DNA of 64,000 nt from Dysidea avara (Eukaryota > Porifera > Demospongiae > Dictyoceratida > Dysideidae), in contig NC_089272.1 in assembly GCF_963678975.1 (NCBI RefSeq), positions 27,901,280 to 27,965,279 on the forward strand, in the 5' to 3' direction. Position 1 is the stretch's first letter. Each line of letters starts with the position of its first letter. The notes beneath the pieces are model-generated. The model saw only the letters and a list, made by a program, of their open reading frames with translations. It ran no database searches and had not been told where the DNA came from. Both the position numbers and the translations under genes were made by a program. Positions 50,431 through 63,654 of this stretch are shown here, piece by piece.

Positions 50431-51689
50431 TGCTACTGTTGTGAAGTTCATCCATACTGATCAGTATGGGTGAACTAAAGATACTTGCACTGCACAGTAA
50501 GTACATGTGTATACAAAACAGTATACCTACAATATAAATTAAACCATTGAATTGTTCCTGGGTATACAGCAGATCTGGGTCTTCCAGCTTAACTAGACTA
50601 TAAATCTTCATAAACAATCAAGATACTCTAATAGAGCAGTAACTCTGCAGTTACCATGAGCTAAATTTGAGTATACTCAACAAGATATTTAAAATCAGCA
50701 TTATCACTGATCTTTTTGTTACAACCCATTTAGACCCATTCAGACATACCTCATTTGTACATCTAGATGTATACAGAAGAACTTTTTACCTTCACCACAT
50801 GTATCTTAATTTACCTGCAACTTGGCCTGCTCAATGCTCACACTATTGTAGACTGCAACAAACCATCTATATTGGATTAAAAATAAGCCAAGTGTCAATA
50901 CCTAGGATCTATAACTACTGTGATATAACTGGCATTTAAGACAACAGAACAGGTCAGGGCAATGGATAGGCATTAGTCAAATATGCTCAAAATGTGGTCC
51001 AAAATGCTTTCAGGGATTTCCCAAAATTTTCTCTTATTACATGTATGCTCTTCAGTGTTCCCACTACATATGCACTCCTAAGTTAGCAACATCGCTTAAA
51101 TTACCTTGGAACATTTTAATCAGAGAATGCTCTATTAGAGTATTTCACTACAAAGTGACTGTTCTATTAGAGAGTATCAATCTAAGGAGTTATGTGTACA
51201 ATGCATTTGAGTGCTCTATTGCAGTTTTCAGTTTCCACTGACTGCTCTATTAGAGAGTATCAATCTATTTTCAAATTCAATGGTTTGAAATATCTACCTA
51301 ATATGCTATCATTATGCTGGCATAGCACTCCAGCCTATTATGCTTTTTATCATGCTGGCATATTTGATGTAGTCTTAGCAATGGAAAGAGTGGAGGAGAA
51401 TGTTTGGAATGAAAGTTACATACGAATTGAAGTCTATTAGTTTTACAGTGCTATACATAATACCATGTAAATGGTCTGAAAACAAGTCAGATTTTAGAAA
51501 CTCTGATATAGTACAGAGTTTAGCACATAGCATGTTGTCACAAATTAAATTAATAGCTACTGTATGTGTGTGATTTTTAAGAGGCATAAAATAGTTGTTC
51601 TATATAAGTCTAACAACAGTACAGTGTATGTCATGATATACAATTGAAATGATAATTACAAATTAAACATGTTTTCAAATAAGTATTGT

Positions 51690-52160
51690 AGAAACAAGTT
51701 TGCATTCTTAAATCAAAATTGAAAATTAATTGAATAATTTGTATTGACAATGTTCACATAAAAGATCAATGTGTTAATAGTTCCATTGGTAACAGTGAGA
51801 CAACATAACCACCAACACAATACCTGCTATTGCTATATATAGGTATTATGATAAACAAGTAGATGTTGGAACACTTTTTACACTGTGATGAACCAAGCAC
51901 AACACTGAGACCTTGTTGACAATGTCCACATAACACACCAGACATGTTAAACTGACACTGCATGTCAGGAGTGGACAGGTTGAGGTATGAAGTAGGGTAA
52001 ACAGTAGTCATGTGGACATTGAGAGGAAACATGGCACCTGTGTGAGCTATTGACAATATCAGATGATATCCAACTGTTAGCAGGATGTAATAATGTTAGT
52101 CTCATCAGGTAACATGTAGTGACAGAAATAACATCAAAATAGTATTCTTTATGAAACACT
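51690..52160 (-). pseudogene. Relic of multi-pass gene: Cys-rich neck and TM1
   Basis: Encodes recognisable YLNLSTPDMQCQFNMSGVLC, GHCQQGLSVVLGSSQCKKC and the start of TM1, then a frameshifted TGTTAATAGTTCC segment as in the intact genes. Lesions include a 4-nt gain in TM1 (tatatatagg), a roughly 20-nt loss after it and losses upstream. The distal TMs are missing. Confidence 0.82.
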
Positions 52161-52235
52161 TATAATAATAAAAAATGTCCTTATTCTACATGATAATGTA
52201 GGCTTGAGTGTGCCAACATACACTGTAGTTCATAT

Positions 52236-52445
52236 TGTGACTGAACCTGCTAGAACAGGGCATGTAGACACAAACTACACCCTATCTCACATCAGATAAT
52301 ATCTCAGTATAAAAATGAAATACCTGAATTCTGCAACTTGGAAAATAAGTCAATCAAGTGTTGAATAAGGTCTCAGATTTGATTGCACACAGCATGTTGA
52401 CATAAAAGTTATACAGAAGTCATAAATTTTGAAATGGTATGTAAA
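52236..52445. mobile_element. Decayed TGTGACC-type MITE, subfamily A
   Basis: tgtgactgaacctgctagaa, cagggcatgtagacacaaac and tacaccct match the left half of 12978..13228. The right end is lost. Confidence 0.6.
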
Positions 52446-54385
52446 TTTTATGCAAGGACAGATTTAGGGGTTCTTGGGGTGTCCCCCTCCAAAATTTTAT
52501 TATGTGAAAGCTAGGAAGCTTCTAGAAGTTGCAGTACAGATGCAGTTGTATCTTATATGTATACATGGGCAATGAAAAGAAGAAAGAGCAAGGGAAATGG
52601 CTAGTGCATTCTAAGAAGTACTCAGAAGGGTTCAAAAGTATACTTTGGGTGGGAGACTTAACCTAAAAGCTGCTAAATATCGAAATATTCTAATAGAACA
52701 GTCAACTACTCTAATAGAACATCCATCATGATGTTTTTAATTAAAGAAGTTACCAGTGTGTCTTCTTGATTGGCCTTTTTTTTCTTGATTGACCTGGCCT
52801 GTGTAGTGTGTACTGCTATATCACCATTGTTCTAAACATCCTGCCATATACTAATCACTTAAAATTCCTTTTTATGTACTGAATCATATAACATTTCTAT
52901 AATAAACTAGTTGTAGATACAAACTTGATGCTTTTATTGACATGTTTCCTCTTGCAAGTAAAACAGTATTCATACTGAATTTCTTAAAGTTAACAAGGCT
53001 GTAATGTCTGAGAGCTGTTTTATCTGCTTTATCAGTTAGGCAGCACCCTAACTTCCTTGCTGCGTTTATCTGAATCTCACTAATAAAAATAAATATCACA
53101 TGCAGCTCTGGAGTATGTACTCCTAACCCCTTTGGAGTTCAACTTTATATGCTCAAATGATACTGCAGCATTTGCACTGTCAGTGTGCCCAGGGGTTAAA
53201 ATAGAGTTAATTGTAGTGAAAACCTAGTTGTAGATGTAAGTAACTTTGGACTCTAGTTGTAAAATATGGTGATAGGGCCATAATTGTAAAAAGTCAGATT
53301 AAAATAGCATCAGAACAGTCTGTGCCCATGGCTATAATAATATGAAATTGAAGATGTTTGTGTATGCATCTTAAATCTCTACATATGTTACTAAATAAAT
53401 TAATGACCTTAAGATCCAACTCTGTGCATTTAAAAATTCTTTTTGGTCCACCATTTAAACTTAAAATTCAATTACTGTTTATTCTCTTTGACAATCCACT
53501 ATTATGCATTGCCTTATAATCCATTAACACTTAGTGTGGTTCTGTTTTTCAACTAAAATTGCTTGCAACTGAACTCATACATCTTGTACCCACAATTACA
53601 ATACAATAATTATTTGGTTAAAAATAGCTTCCATGCAGAGTGATACTAGCCATTTTTCAAAAATATCCAGATGATCATGCCCCCTAGACACCCTAGCTAA
53701 AAAATTGTACATGTGTACTCTACACACTGGTGAGTCTACTTGCCTTCTCTTCAATTTTAATGTTTGGACATTATAATTTCAGCCATGAGACTGTACAGCA
53801 CACTATACTATACCTTAATACTTTAGTGTTATGTAAAAAATTTAGTCATCTCATATATTGATGAATTTAGCACATACAAAATTCAATAATTTTACTAATT
53901 TGTGAGTTGATGTATTTGTTCCCAGTGTTAGAACTAATTAATGAAAACAGTCTTTGGTGTACAGGGGCATGGCTATATGGAACAGCTACCTAAAGCACTG
54001 TACATTCCTGAAAGACTTTTTTTTTTGTTGTGCTCTCAGGGAATAGCTGAAAAACAACCTTTTTGGGTGATGCCATTCTCCCTGAATAAATAACATTTTA
54101 AAATCTCAGTCTCAGATCTATAAAAGATCTCATCCTCTCAAAGCATAGTACATAGTATGCAAACGTATCTTTATTAACATTTTCCTTAAATTACACTCTT
54201 GTTCTCACTAAAACTCTATTGAGCAAGTTTCCTATTACATGCACTGTAGCTCTGCTTTATTCCCAAGTTTATATTTGTGCGGCCAAACTATGATGTTTTG
54301 GTGTTGTTGCTGCAAGCCCATAAGTTCATGTTTTGAAGGGGGTTTCCGGAACCCCTAAATTAAGATTCCACAATTAAGACACTAC
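52446..54385. other. Non-coding DNA between relics
   Basis: A paired CTCTAATAGAACAGTCA motif near 52688..52725; otherwise nothing recognised. Confidence 0.5.
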
Positions 54386-54524
54386 TATTGAGCATCAATT
54401 GCTAAAATGCTGCATTGTATGAGCTTGTGAGCTCATCCAGCCACATTAGTAATGATATGGAGTTGTACAAAACTCCAGCACATGCTACAAGTGACAAAGC
54501 GATCATCTGTTTAATGTAAGAGAT
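54386..54524 (+). pseudogene. Relic of receptor cytoplasmic-tail exon
   Basis: Reads ALYELVSSSHISNDMELYKT then PAHATSDKAII and a stop, aligned to the intact tail LYETIHPPSHTTNDMELQPN and PAYGTSDKVIM. Both NPAY motifs are lost and the TM part is absent. Confidence 0.75.
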
Positions 54525-54613
54525 ACCAGTGACTTATTGTGTAGCCATGCACATGAAATGTACTGTATTTTTGACTGCGTCTGTCTGACTGCATCTTACT
54601 GTATGTTTGTTAG

Positions 54614-55027
54614 AAGGATGTATCCCATCAACTAAGTTACATGTTGTGACAGAAATAACATCACAATCCAACACTGTTACAATGACATCCTCGTAGATGG
54701 TTCTGCAAGGAAAACCCTACTGGACAAGGTAGTAGTTCAACAAACAATATTTCTGGTATTTCTTCAGTGCTCAAGTACAGTTCACATTCAGTTTTATCAG
54801 ACCACACAGTGTAGTTATACTGATTACAACCAGTAGTTGTGTGTGTTTGTGTCATCTCAGTTGCTCTAGTGGTTATACAACCATTTGCTGGTATATCTAC
54901 AGTTTCAACTGCCAGTGTAACTGATGACAACAGTCGAGGTACAGATATGACAACTGATAAGGTTTCATCATGAAATAATTGATCTAATTCATGTGAAGTG
55001 CATTCATAATCACACTTACTAATCCAA
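54614..55027 (-). pseudogene. Relic of multi-pass gene: membrane-distal ectodomain segment
   Basis: Open for about 120 codons: DYECTSHELDQL, PRLLSSVTLAVETVDIPANG, GCNQYNYTVWSDKTECELYL and LLPCPVGFSLQNHLRGCHC all match the intact copies. It overlaps the piece at 51690..52160 by about 70 bp of homologous sequence, so these are separate remnants rather than one gene split by insertion. It runs into an element at 55060. Confidence 0.82.
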
Positions 55028-55059
55028 CAAGTGAATGTATTACAATATAATACTCTCAA

Positions 55060-55536
55060 CAGCGCGGATCCAGGAGCTGGCTAGGGGAGGGGCACAAACA
55101 GGCTATGTATTAGGTGGTTGGGGAGAGCCAGATTCTCTTGTTAGTTGCAGCATTTTTGAAGCAGCAAATAATCACCTCTTAGTTGTGTCTCACTGTTGAT
55201 TTTTGCCATTTTGGCCTTTGCAGATGGTTGTGAAGTCTTAAGAGCTGTGTAAAAGGCTCTGAATGTCTTAAATATCAGCAACACGATAATTATTTTTAGA
55301 GGCGCTTAGTACGCACGGAGGTGTTAGGTAACAATTTCATGGCTAGTTTGGCTTTGGTTAACTTTGGTTTCAGGTGAATCAGTAATTGTGCTAATAAAGT
55401 GTGCATATTTTCATGTGCTTTATAAACTGATCTTGGCCTGACATAAAGTTTAGTATTTTAATCAGAAGTATGGCTGACTCTTCCATAAGGGGAGGGGAGC
55501 ATTTGCCCCAAATGCCCCATACTGGATCCGCCATTG
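55060..55536. mobile_element. GGCGGATCC-family element
   Basis: Left end cagcgcggatccaggagctg, right end ...ctggatccgccattg. Perfect 5-bp duplication CTCAA (55055..55059, 55537..55541). Length 477 bp. Confidence 0.85.
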
Positions 55537-56206
55537 CTCAATAGCACCTTGACATATTATAGAATTAGTGCTATTTTATAATGCATAGTTACATCTAGTT
55601 TTATAGCATATAATAAGATCAACTTTATCAATACAAGAACAAAATTTGCAACCATATATAGGTGCCCATTAGGTGGATCTGAGGAGGGAGGTACAGAAGG
55701 AAGGAGGGAAGGGGTGTACCCTTTAATCCTTCTCTATCTCCTTGCTATGCACATACATTACATGGCAATGATGGCTCCAGGAATTGTAAGTACTGATACA
55801 TAGGTTTACAAATTTCCTATTGAATGACACACTTAAATCTAGGGGGTCTAGGACATGCTCCCCAAGGGAAATTAAAATTAGGAAATTATGTATTCTCATA
55901 GTGAATCTGGTAACAGTTTTTCACCAAAATCTGTAAAGCTGACATTTTAAATGTACAGTATAGGAAATTGAAGATATGTGCAGTTTATGCTTGCTTCTGC
56001 TGGTACAGTGTCAGCAGACTAAAGAGATGAGGTGGGGCTAATTGAAGTTTGAAGCATACAACAGACATACATGTGGATGCCCTTTTGGAGGTTTGCGGGT
56101 AAGCCTCCAGGAAAACTTCAGGTCTTAGGCACTCTGAAATATGATTTTATGCTATTTTTTTACTGTGTTGGTATACAGGTAAACAGTAACTTTAAACAAG
56201 TGCAAA
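55537..56206. other. Intergenic repeat debris
   Basis: Purine- and G-rich pieces reminiscent of old hAT-type elements (gggggtctaggacatgctcc); no gene. Confidence 0.45.
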
Positions 56207-56450
56207 ATATGACTAAGCCTGCTAAAACAGGGCACGCGGATATATAAAATTTTCTTTAATCAGCCACAACCTTTTGTGTTATCATACTGTAGCTGTATGC
56301 ATTTTTTAGCTCTTATTAAGCGCTTTATAATACAGTTTGCAGAATGCAATTCTATTCCATTGCTAAGATACAGTATGACCTGTGGTATGACAGGGTGTAG
56401 TTTATACCCGAATTTCCTATACCATAGGCCCAGTCCTGTAATGTGACTGT
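56207..56450. mobile_element. Decayed TGTGACC-type MITE
   Basis: tatgactaagcctgctaaaa with cagggca at the left, and gggtgtagtttatacccg with aggcccagtcctgtaatgtg at the right. It is followed at once by two CTATTAGGG/CTATTAGAG motifs. Confidence 0.6.
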
Positions 56451-58870
56451 TCTATTAGGGTGTTGACTGCTCTATTAGAGTATTTCAATTGTAATTCCTT
56501 TATTTTAATTGCCTGAATATACTTGATCAGTTTCTAGAAACCTCAGAGACCCCTGGATTCGTTCTTACATGGTATGCACTTTGCATGTAGATTAACTGTA
56601 CACTATTTGTATGGCAAAAGAGTTTGTCAGTATCAAGACACTCTAATAGAGCAGTCACTACTCTTATAAAGCATTTAATTGACTTACATTCTATTGTGTT
56701 TTAATATACCTCAATTAACTAACTGAGCACACTTGGCCATCAAACAGATTCTGTCTCAGAAAACTATTCCCAGGTTATGTTTAAAGCAGAGCATAATAGC
56801 TGTCAAAAATGTCTTCAGATTTAAGCCTAGAAGATGAAATATCTCACAATTTATTCTAATGAGTCTTAGAATCTTAAGAATTCAGCTATACCAAACTCAA
56901 TTATGATAAAGAATAGATTATGTATAGCCAATATAACTGCACTGATTTGTCTTCTAATGAAACAAACACTGTTTATCCTTACATTTGCCCCCTTAGGTCT
57001 CCTGTGCCCCCAACAGTGTCTCCTATATTTACCTATGACCACAAGTCTTCCTATATACTCACAAGCATTATGGCTCAATATTGCCACTTTCACTCAGACC
57101 TAGCCAGTACAAGGTCTACTGTAGGTTGACAGCTGAATAGGTTCACACAAAGCAGCACAAACTGCTTACCCAATAATTGTATGATAACAAAAATCTGGCT
57201 TGTCTACTACTAATAGAACTTTGTTCCATAGCAGTCAGTGCAATATATAAGGTTGGTGAACAACTTTCTGATGCAAAGTTCACTGTGTGAACCAACACTT
57301 ATCTCTTCATTTTCCAAGTATTGATTGTGCAACATTTACACTACTTCACATATTGCTTTATATCTCGTTCATACATTTAGCTATCATCATGAAATTTTCT
57401 GCACTACTTCTCTACACTCCAGTGATCAGTTGAGAGCATGGGTGTGATCAGCAAATAATCTAATTAGGATTGTAGTGCATTTAAAAATTAAATATTTTCA
57501 ATAATTTTTACTACATACAATGACTGCTCTATTAGGAATCTTTGACATTTCAGTGGATAGCCACAACATTCAGCTACCTGTAGAAAAAGTGGAATAGAAA
57601 AGCATATTCTTTGATGTTTTTATAACTAGAATAAGGTTGTTCACTACTGCATGAAAGAATAGGAATACAAATAGCCATTATATTGCCTGAAGGTATAAAT
57701 AAGGTCCTTTTAAGGAAATTTCTATTTCTAACCTGTGCTTAGAGGTTACTAACCAAATAAAAACCAGTAGTTTAAAGAAAGAACTTTCCATCTACTCAGG
57801 AAAAAAGATTACTAGGAAGTACAAAAAATGTATGGAAAAAGGTGCTGGGAAACCAAGGGTTATACTCTAATAGAACAGCCAGTCAATATGAATCTAATAG
57901 GACTTTGATGCCAATACAATATGACTAATGGTGCTGTACAGGGGCCTAACTGATATAATTATATACTGAACTACTAATCAGTGCACAGACTTCAACCCAT
58001 ATCATGTGGTTTGCAACAAAAAAACAAAATTTAATGGAAATTTGTATTCTGTGTTGCAAGAAATAGTAAAACCGCTGTATCATGAACCACAGTAGTGGTT
58101 CATAATAGAGATCGCCTATGTTTTTCCAAAATCCTAATAGAATACTCCACCCTAGAAACTTTTTCCAACCTCAAAAGAAGCCTTAGAAGTTAATTTAGAA
58201 GAAGGTTAGGTCCACTAGCAAAAATGAAGTCAAAAGGACTTGATAAAAGTGTTTTCTTAAAGAACTGAAATTTGCCATTTTGAGCCATTTTGTTCATCTT
58301 ATTATTATTATTATTTTTTCTCACTGTGCTAGAGCAAAATATGAGTACTTGTTTGGGAATAAAAACTACATAACTTTCCTTGCTATGTCTTTCTTCATGA
58401 CCATGACCTATTTTTAAATGCAGATTGCAATGTTAACATCCACTTTCATGCAAATTTGGTTCTTTTAGGTTCACTTTGCCAGTGATCTTCTGACTTAGTC
58501 TTTGCAAGAGTAACCAACATAGTAATATGTGTTGTTAAGTATACAATTTGTTCACATTAACATGTTCATTTGGAAACCTTATCATTACCTACATCTTCTC
58601 GTGATCACCTAACTGAAGCCATAAGACTGCTACCCTACAGCATCCTATATGTTGCTAATACGTAGTTAGAAGTATCAAAGCTGTGTAGTACAAAGTATAT
58701 GCATTCAGTAGTAACTAAGGAAACAACACACTGGTGTTTGATAACACTGGTAGTATCAGCTAACAACTAATGTACATGTAAATATTGACTGACTTGAAAC
58801 TGAATAATATCAAGCACAACCAGCACCTCTAATTATCATGTCAGTATCCATATTTACAAAATGTAAACTA
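56451..58870. other. Intergenic, no gene recognised
   Basis: Contains CTCTAATAGAG-type motifs near 56480, 56645, 57525 and 57868. Open frames near 56866..57129 overlap on both strands and lack features. Confidence 0.5.
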
Positions 58871-59201
58871 ACTAGCGTAAAAATAATTTTAAAAACTTAG
58901 GAATAGAGATTGCTGAAAAAGTAAAGAAACAAGAGTCAAACAAGCCATCATGTTAAACACACAGAGATCTCTATTTGGACTCAAATAAACATTTATACAG
59001 AAGCATTCTCAGTTCTCCCGTATCTGTCCCTAATTTATGGAGAAACTAGTGTTTTTTTTTCTTAGTTTCTACCATATCCATTGAGTCCAAATAGAGATCT
59101 TTGTGTGTTTAACATGCTGGCTTGTTTGGCTCTTGTTTCTTTACTTTTGTCAGCGATCTCTACTCCCATATTTTAGTTTTTAAAATTATTTTTACACTAG
59201 T
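58871..59201. mobile_element. Foldback element with about 140-bp arms
   Basis: The arm from 58871 (actagcgtaaaaataatttt and on through gtaaagaaacaagagtcaaa and gagatctctatttggactca) is repeated in inverse up to 59201. A small central loop surrounds 59030. Confidence 0.8.
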
Positions 59202-59647
59202 CATTACACACCCTTAAATGTAATAAAATTATTTACATGTATGCATAACAAAAACAATTTCAATACATAAAGTATCATATGGCTTCTCTTATTAATGTAA
59301 GAATATTGTTCTGGTAACAGTAAGGAACTATTATACCATAATAGGTAATAAACTACAGCATGCATCTTTGTGACCAGTTAACATGCAAGAAGCCATGCCA
59401 CACTGTATGCATTTTAATCTCCCAATTTTTCAAGAAATAATGGATCCAGTGTACTGTATAAAACTACCAAATACTGTACACTCTACATGAAACCATTTAA
59501 TATACAATAAAAGTATCACATCTCAAATTAAGTATATAATTCAATTTATGTGTCAGGTTAATGCAATAACTATAATAATGTCTACACACAGTAGCACAAA
59601 ATTTTCTGTGTGTACATCATAAATCGATGAACTGTATATAGTTAAAT

Positions 59648-62600
59648 TTAGTCAGTCACTGCAATGAGCGGCTCTCGAAAATCTTTATAGTTGAATGTCA
59701 CATCTGGGATTTGATTGTCTGTCATTTCAAATGTTCTACTTTTCTTCCATATTCTCCATCTTATGAAATGAGAATGGACGACATCCTTTAATTGCTGTGC
59801 TGCATTACTATACAGTGTAGTTATACAAGTGTACATTATGAAGAACATGAAATATACAAGTACTACCAAGATGAGGTACTGTGTTGCTGTACTGTTGACA
59901 TTGTTGGGGTAGTTGTACAGTGTAATTACATATGCTAATAAGAGGTTCAGTAGAATAAATGACTCTAGTAAGTTGTTGAGTCTGCTCTTAAAGGGCCATA
60001 ATACACCTTGTACACAAAGCAATATTGCTGTAAATATGATTCCACTTAAAAGGCTAACTTTAGTGTCAAGAGCTGACAAACTGAAAAATAAAGCCCTTAT
60101 TAATAATTGCAATCCAGTCCAGTAAAAGTATTTGTCCTTATATGAACTAAGATATGGATCAAGTAAAGGTTTAAAAGTGTTAACAAATTTAAACCTTAAT
60201 AATTGTCTTGTGAATAATAGGAGGATATTGAATGACATCAACAACAAAAAGATGAGTATACAGATCACAAAGAGCGTAGTAAATCTACCACCAAACAATT
60301 CAACACTTGTATCTATTGACCAGAATAATTGTGTGTGTCTACTGGGAAGATGAGTAATTTGAGTATAAAAGAACAAGACATGACACACCATTGATAAGAT
60401 TTTAGCATAACTCAATAAGAAGAGTGTGGCAAGAACATGTAAACCTCTTCGCGCTGTAAGTCTTTGTACTTTACTTGAGTAACGACTGCCCATGATCAGT
60501 GCTAATGCTATCATAATGAGATATAATGGAAATGCTAATTGTAAACATGTTTTTGAATAGTCGCTCATGTTATTGTAGAAACAAGTTTCAATACCTAAAT
60601 CCAAATTGAAAATAAAAAGTAATACACAAATAGGTGAATGACAGTTTGGTAGCAAAGTTGAATTATTTGTATTGACAATGTTCACGTAAAAGATGAATGT
60701 GTTAATAGTTCCATTAGTAACAGTGAGTTTCAACACAAATAACATCATCACCAACACAATACCTGCTATTGCTATAGGTATCATGATAAACAAGTAGATG
60801 TTGGAACATTTTTTACACTGTGATGAACCAAACACAGCACTGAGACCTTGTTGACAATGTCCACATAACACACCAGACCTGTTAAACTGACACTGCATGT
60901 CAGGAGTGGACAGGTTGAGGTATGATGAGTAGGGTAAACAGTAGTCAAATGGACATTGAGAGGAGACATGGTAGCTGTGTGAGGAATTGTGCGAGCCATT
61001 GATGGTATCAGCTGATATCCAACTGTTAGCAGGACGTAATATAGTCCCATCAACTAAGTTACATGTAGTGACAGAAATAACATCACAATCCAACACTGTA
61101 TCACAATGACATCCTTGTAGACGACTCTGTAATGAAAATCCTACTGGACAAGGAAGTAATTTAACATAGAATATTTCTGGTATTCCTTCAGCACTCAAAT
61201 ATAGTTCACATTCAGTTTTATTAGACCACACAGTGTATTTATACTGATTACAACTGATGGTCATGTGTGTCTGTGCCATCTCAGTTGCTCTAGTGATTAT
61301 GCAACCATTTGTTGGTAAATGTGCAGTCTCAACCATTAACATTACAGATTTTTTTGGTGATGATAATAGCCTTGGTACAATTAAATTAATTGTCAAATCT
61401 TGACCAGGTATTGTTTGACCTAGTTCATGTGAGGAACATTCATATGTAGTTGAATCTGTACATTTACAAATACTTGAAGGAATGATTCCTATATCCTCTT
61501 TGTTAATGTGTACATTTGTCATATTTATGGCTTTTGCAAAAACTTCATTAGGGGTAACTGACTTGTAGTTATTTTTTCTGTCATACACCCATTCACACTC
61601 GGTAAAATAAATTTCAAGGTCAATTAACTGTGTAGGAGCAGTGTATAAATTATTTACTATGTCTATTCGTGTTGATTTACCCAACGAATTAGAAAATTCT
61701 AAGAATTGAAAATAACATAATGGATTTCCTTGGTGGTTGTATGCAATTTCCTTTCCAAGTGGCCAGTACACTATATTCTCTGTTGCTTTGAAAATGCACT
61801 GAGTAAATAGTACAGTATATGAAAATTTCATAGAAATATAAGATATCTGGCATGGTTGTTAGAAATATCTAAATAGTCTGTAATTACAAAGGTTGATAAA
61901 TGAAGTTCTATAATATTTTCATAGTAACTGTTATTAACAATTTTGCACTTGCTGCAATAGATCTCACCATTGTTTAATGATATTAAACTTTTACCATTAC
62001 TATGAGTATTTGAAGAAATAGTGGTATCATGAATATTTATTATAATAGGATGATGCCACAGTACTGCTATCTCACCAGTATAATCTTTTATAATGCTCAT
62101 TGCTTGATTGTGATTAAATGTAGAATTTTTAATTGATATAATAAAATCATTTCTTGTGAAAGAATTGGTAATATTGATCATCGAATTAATGTTAGTATTT
62201 TTGTAAAACATACTGTTCATTATTGTAAGAGAATCTTTATTGTCTGATGTATGAAGAATTGACAGCATGGAAAAGCCATTAATATCCCTGGCAGCATTAT
62301 TGTGCATTTGGCAGCTCATTAAATTCACTTCAACTGCATTATGATTAGTCTCACTACAATAATACAATGCACGTACATTACACAAATCTTTGAAAACTGT
62401 TTGGTCAACTCTTACCAAAATCTTATATTCATTGCGTTGAAATGAAATGTAAAGCACATTTTGAATTTCTTTGCTGTTACAAGCTGTTTGCTTGTAAGTA
62501 ATATTTCGTATGTATAAAACATTCATTATTGCTTGCATGTAGTAGAAGACAACTAGGCCATCATTGGTAGAATTATGTGATTGTGAGGATGTCATCACAG

Positions 62601-63136
62601 TGATAAGTATGTTACTTAATGTAGATTCCATCATAGCATTAATAACATGTATTCCATCAGTACCACTACTGACAATTATTGAAACATTTGTAACACTGAC
62701 AGCCACACAGTAGTGCATATGTACTGCTGCATTTCGATGAAGCACTTTGGTATCGACATAAGTAGGGACATTAAAAGCATCCAATTTATCAATATAATTT
62801 TTTCTACATCCAACAACTTTCATATTATGCACAGCTATTTTAGTGACATTTATGACAGCTATACCAACTGATAAATTTGCACAATTGATTGTGCTGTGAT
62901 TTCCAATAACTGTGATATTATTTAGGTTTTGTATGACAAAATCTTCCTTAAGATTATGAACTCCCCACCAAAAGAACAGTTGGGTATTAGAAGTGAAACA
63001 CATTTCACTATTTCTAACACACTGTGATAAGGTGATAGTGTTACTGTTGTTGGTAGAGTGATGATCATCAGGTGTGATGTAGAGTGTATGAGATGTTACT
63101 TGTAAAACTAGTAAGGTTGCCACTAGTAAGAAATAA
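59648..63136 (-). CDS. Multi-pass membrane protein copy 2 (one frameshift)
   Basis: About 1,160 codons in one long exon after an acceptor (gtgtttcgcag; first base 63136, phase 2). Order: hydrophobic leader (YFLLVATLLVLQVTS), TLYITPDDHHSTNNSNTITL, a long ectodomain of I/V-rich strands with many N-x-S/T sites (beta-helix-like, to about residue 450), further Cys-containing domains (CTDSTTYECSSHELGQ; GCNQYKYTVWSNKTECELYL), a Cys-rich neck (about 725-780), about eight TM helices (about 782-1100) and a short tail ending FREPLIAVTD. Relative to copy 1 there is a net 1-nt loss near 61830..61850, which splits the frame into 63147..61828 and 61831..59648. This is either a mutation or a consensus error in an AT-rich stretch. 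No transposon lies at the position where copy 1 is interrupted. Function is not known; a surface receptor or channel-like protein is inferred. Confidence 0.85.
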
Positions 63137-63654
63137 CTGCGAAACACACCACAAATGTTTAACCTACAAAGGAATTATGCATTCTAAGCACTCTTGTATA
63201 GACGTACAGTGGTTGCATACTCAGTTATAGCCATTGTCATTCTACATAGGATGCTAGCATTAAATATATATATATATATTCAAAAGCTGTAGTACAAGTT
63301 GCTGTTGACCTTCAATGTTTGTCACTGTAAAGCTCTAGTAACTATAACAATATACTATAGTATGCAGATGTATTGCATCTACATGGAGCAAATATGCATA
63401 TACATTGTACATTAATATCTATCCAAGGCTACATAAATTGTCTATATTAATATACTTAATGTGTACCTGATCATTGTTAACAAAGCAGCAATTGTATAGT
63501 ATCTCAAATATATCTGCTGCATTCTATACAGTCATAAAACTAAATACTGTATTGTTCTTGTTACGTATTAATTTTATTTAATTTTACTGAATACACATAC
63601 AGAACAATACACTTGACAACTTTAAATTGTCTGTTTTAAGTGTTGTAATGTATA
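63137..63654. other. 5-prime flank / first intron of copy 2
   Basis: Should contain the initiator exon of copy 2 or lie within its intron; I could not identify it. A short TA repeat lies at about 63264..63280. Confidence 0.45.

Noticed and set aside
51690-55027. One multi-pass gene split by a 2.4-kb insertion, as in copy 1
   Set aside because: The two pieces repeat the same homologous stretch (around the agtgacagaaataacatca segment) and no target duplication or inverted ends bound the gap, so they are separate relics.
56866-57129. Overlapping open frames on both strands
   Set aside because: Mutually exclusive frames of 66-75 codons with no features.
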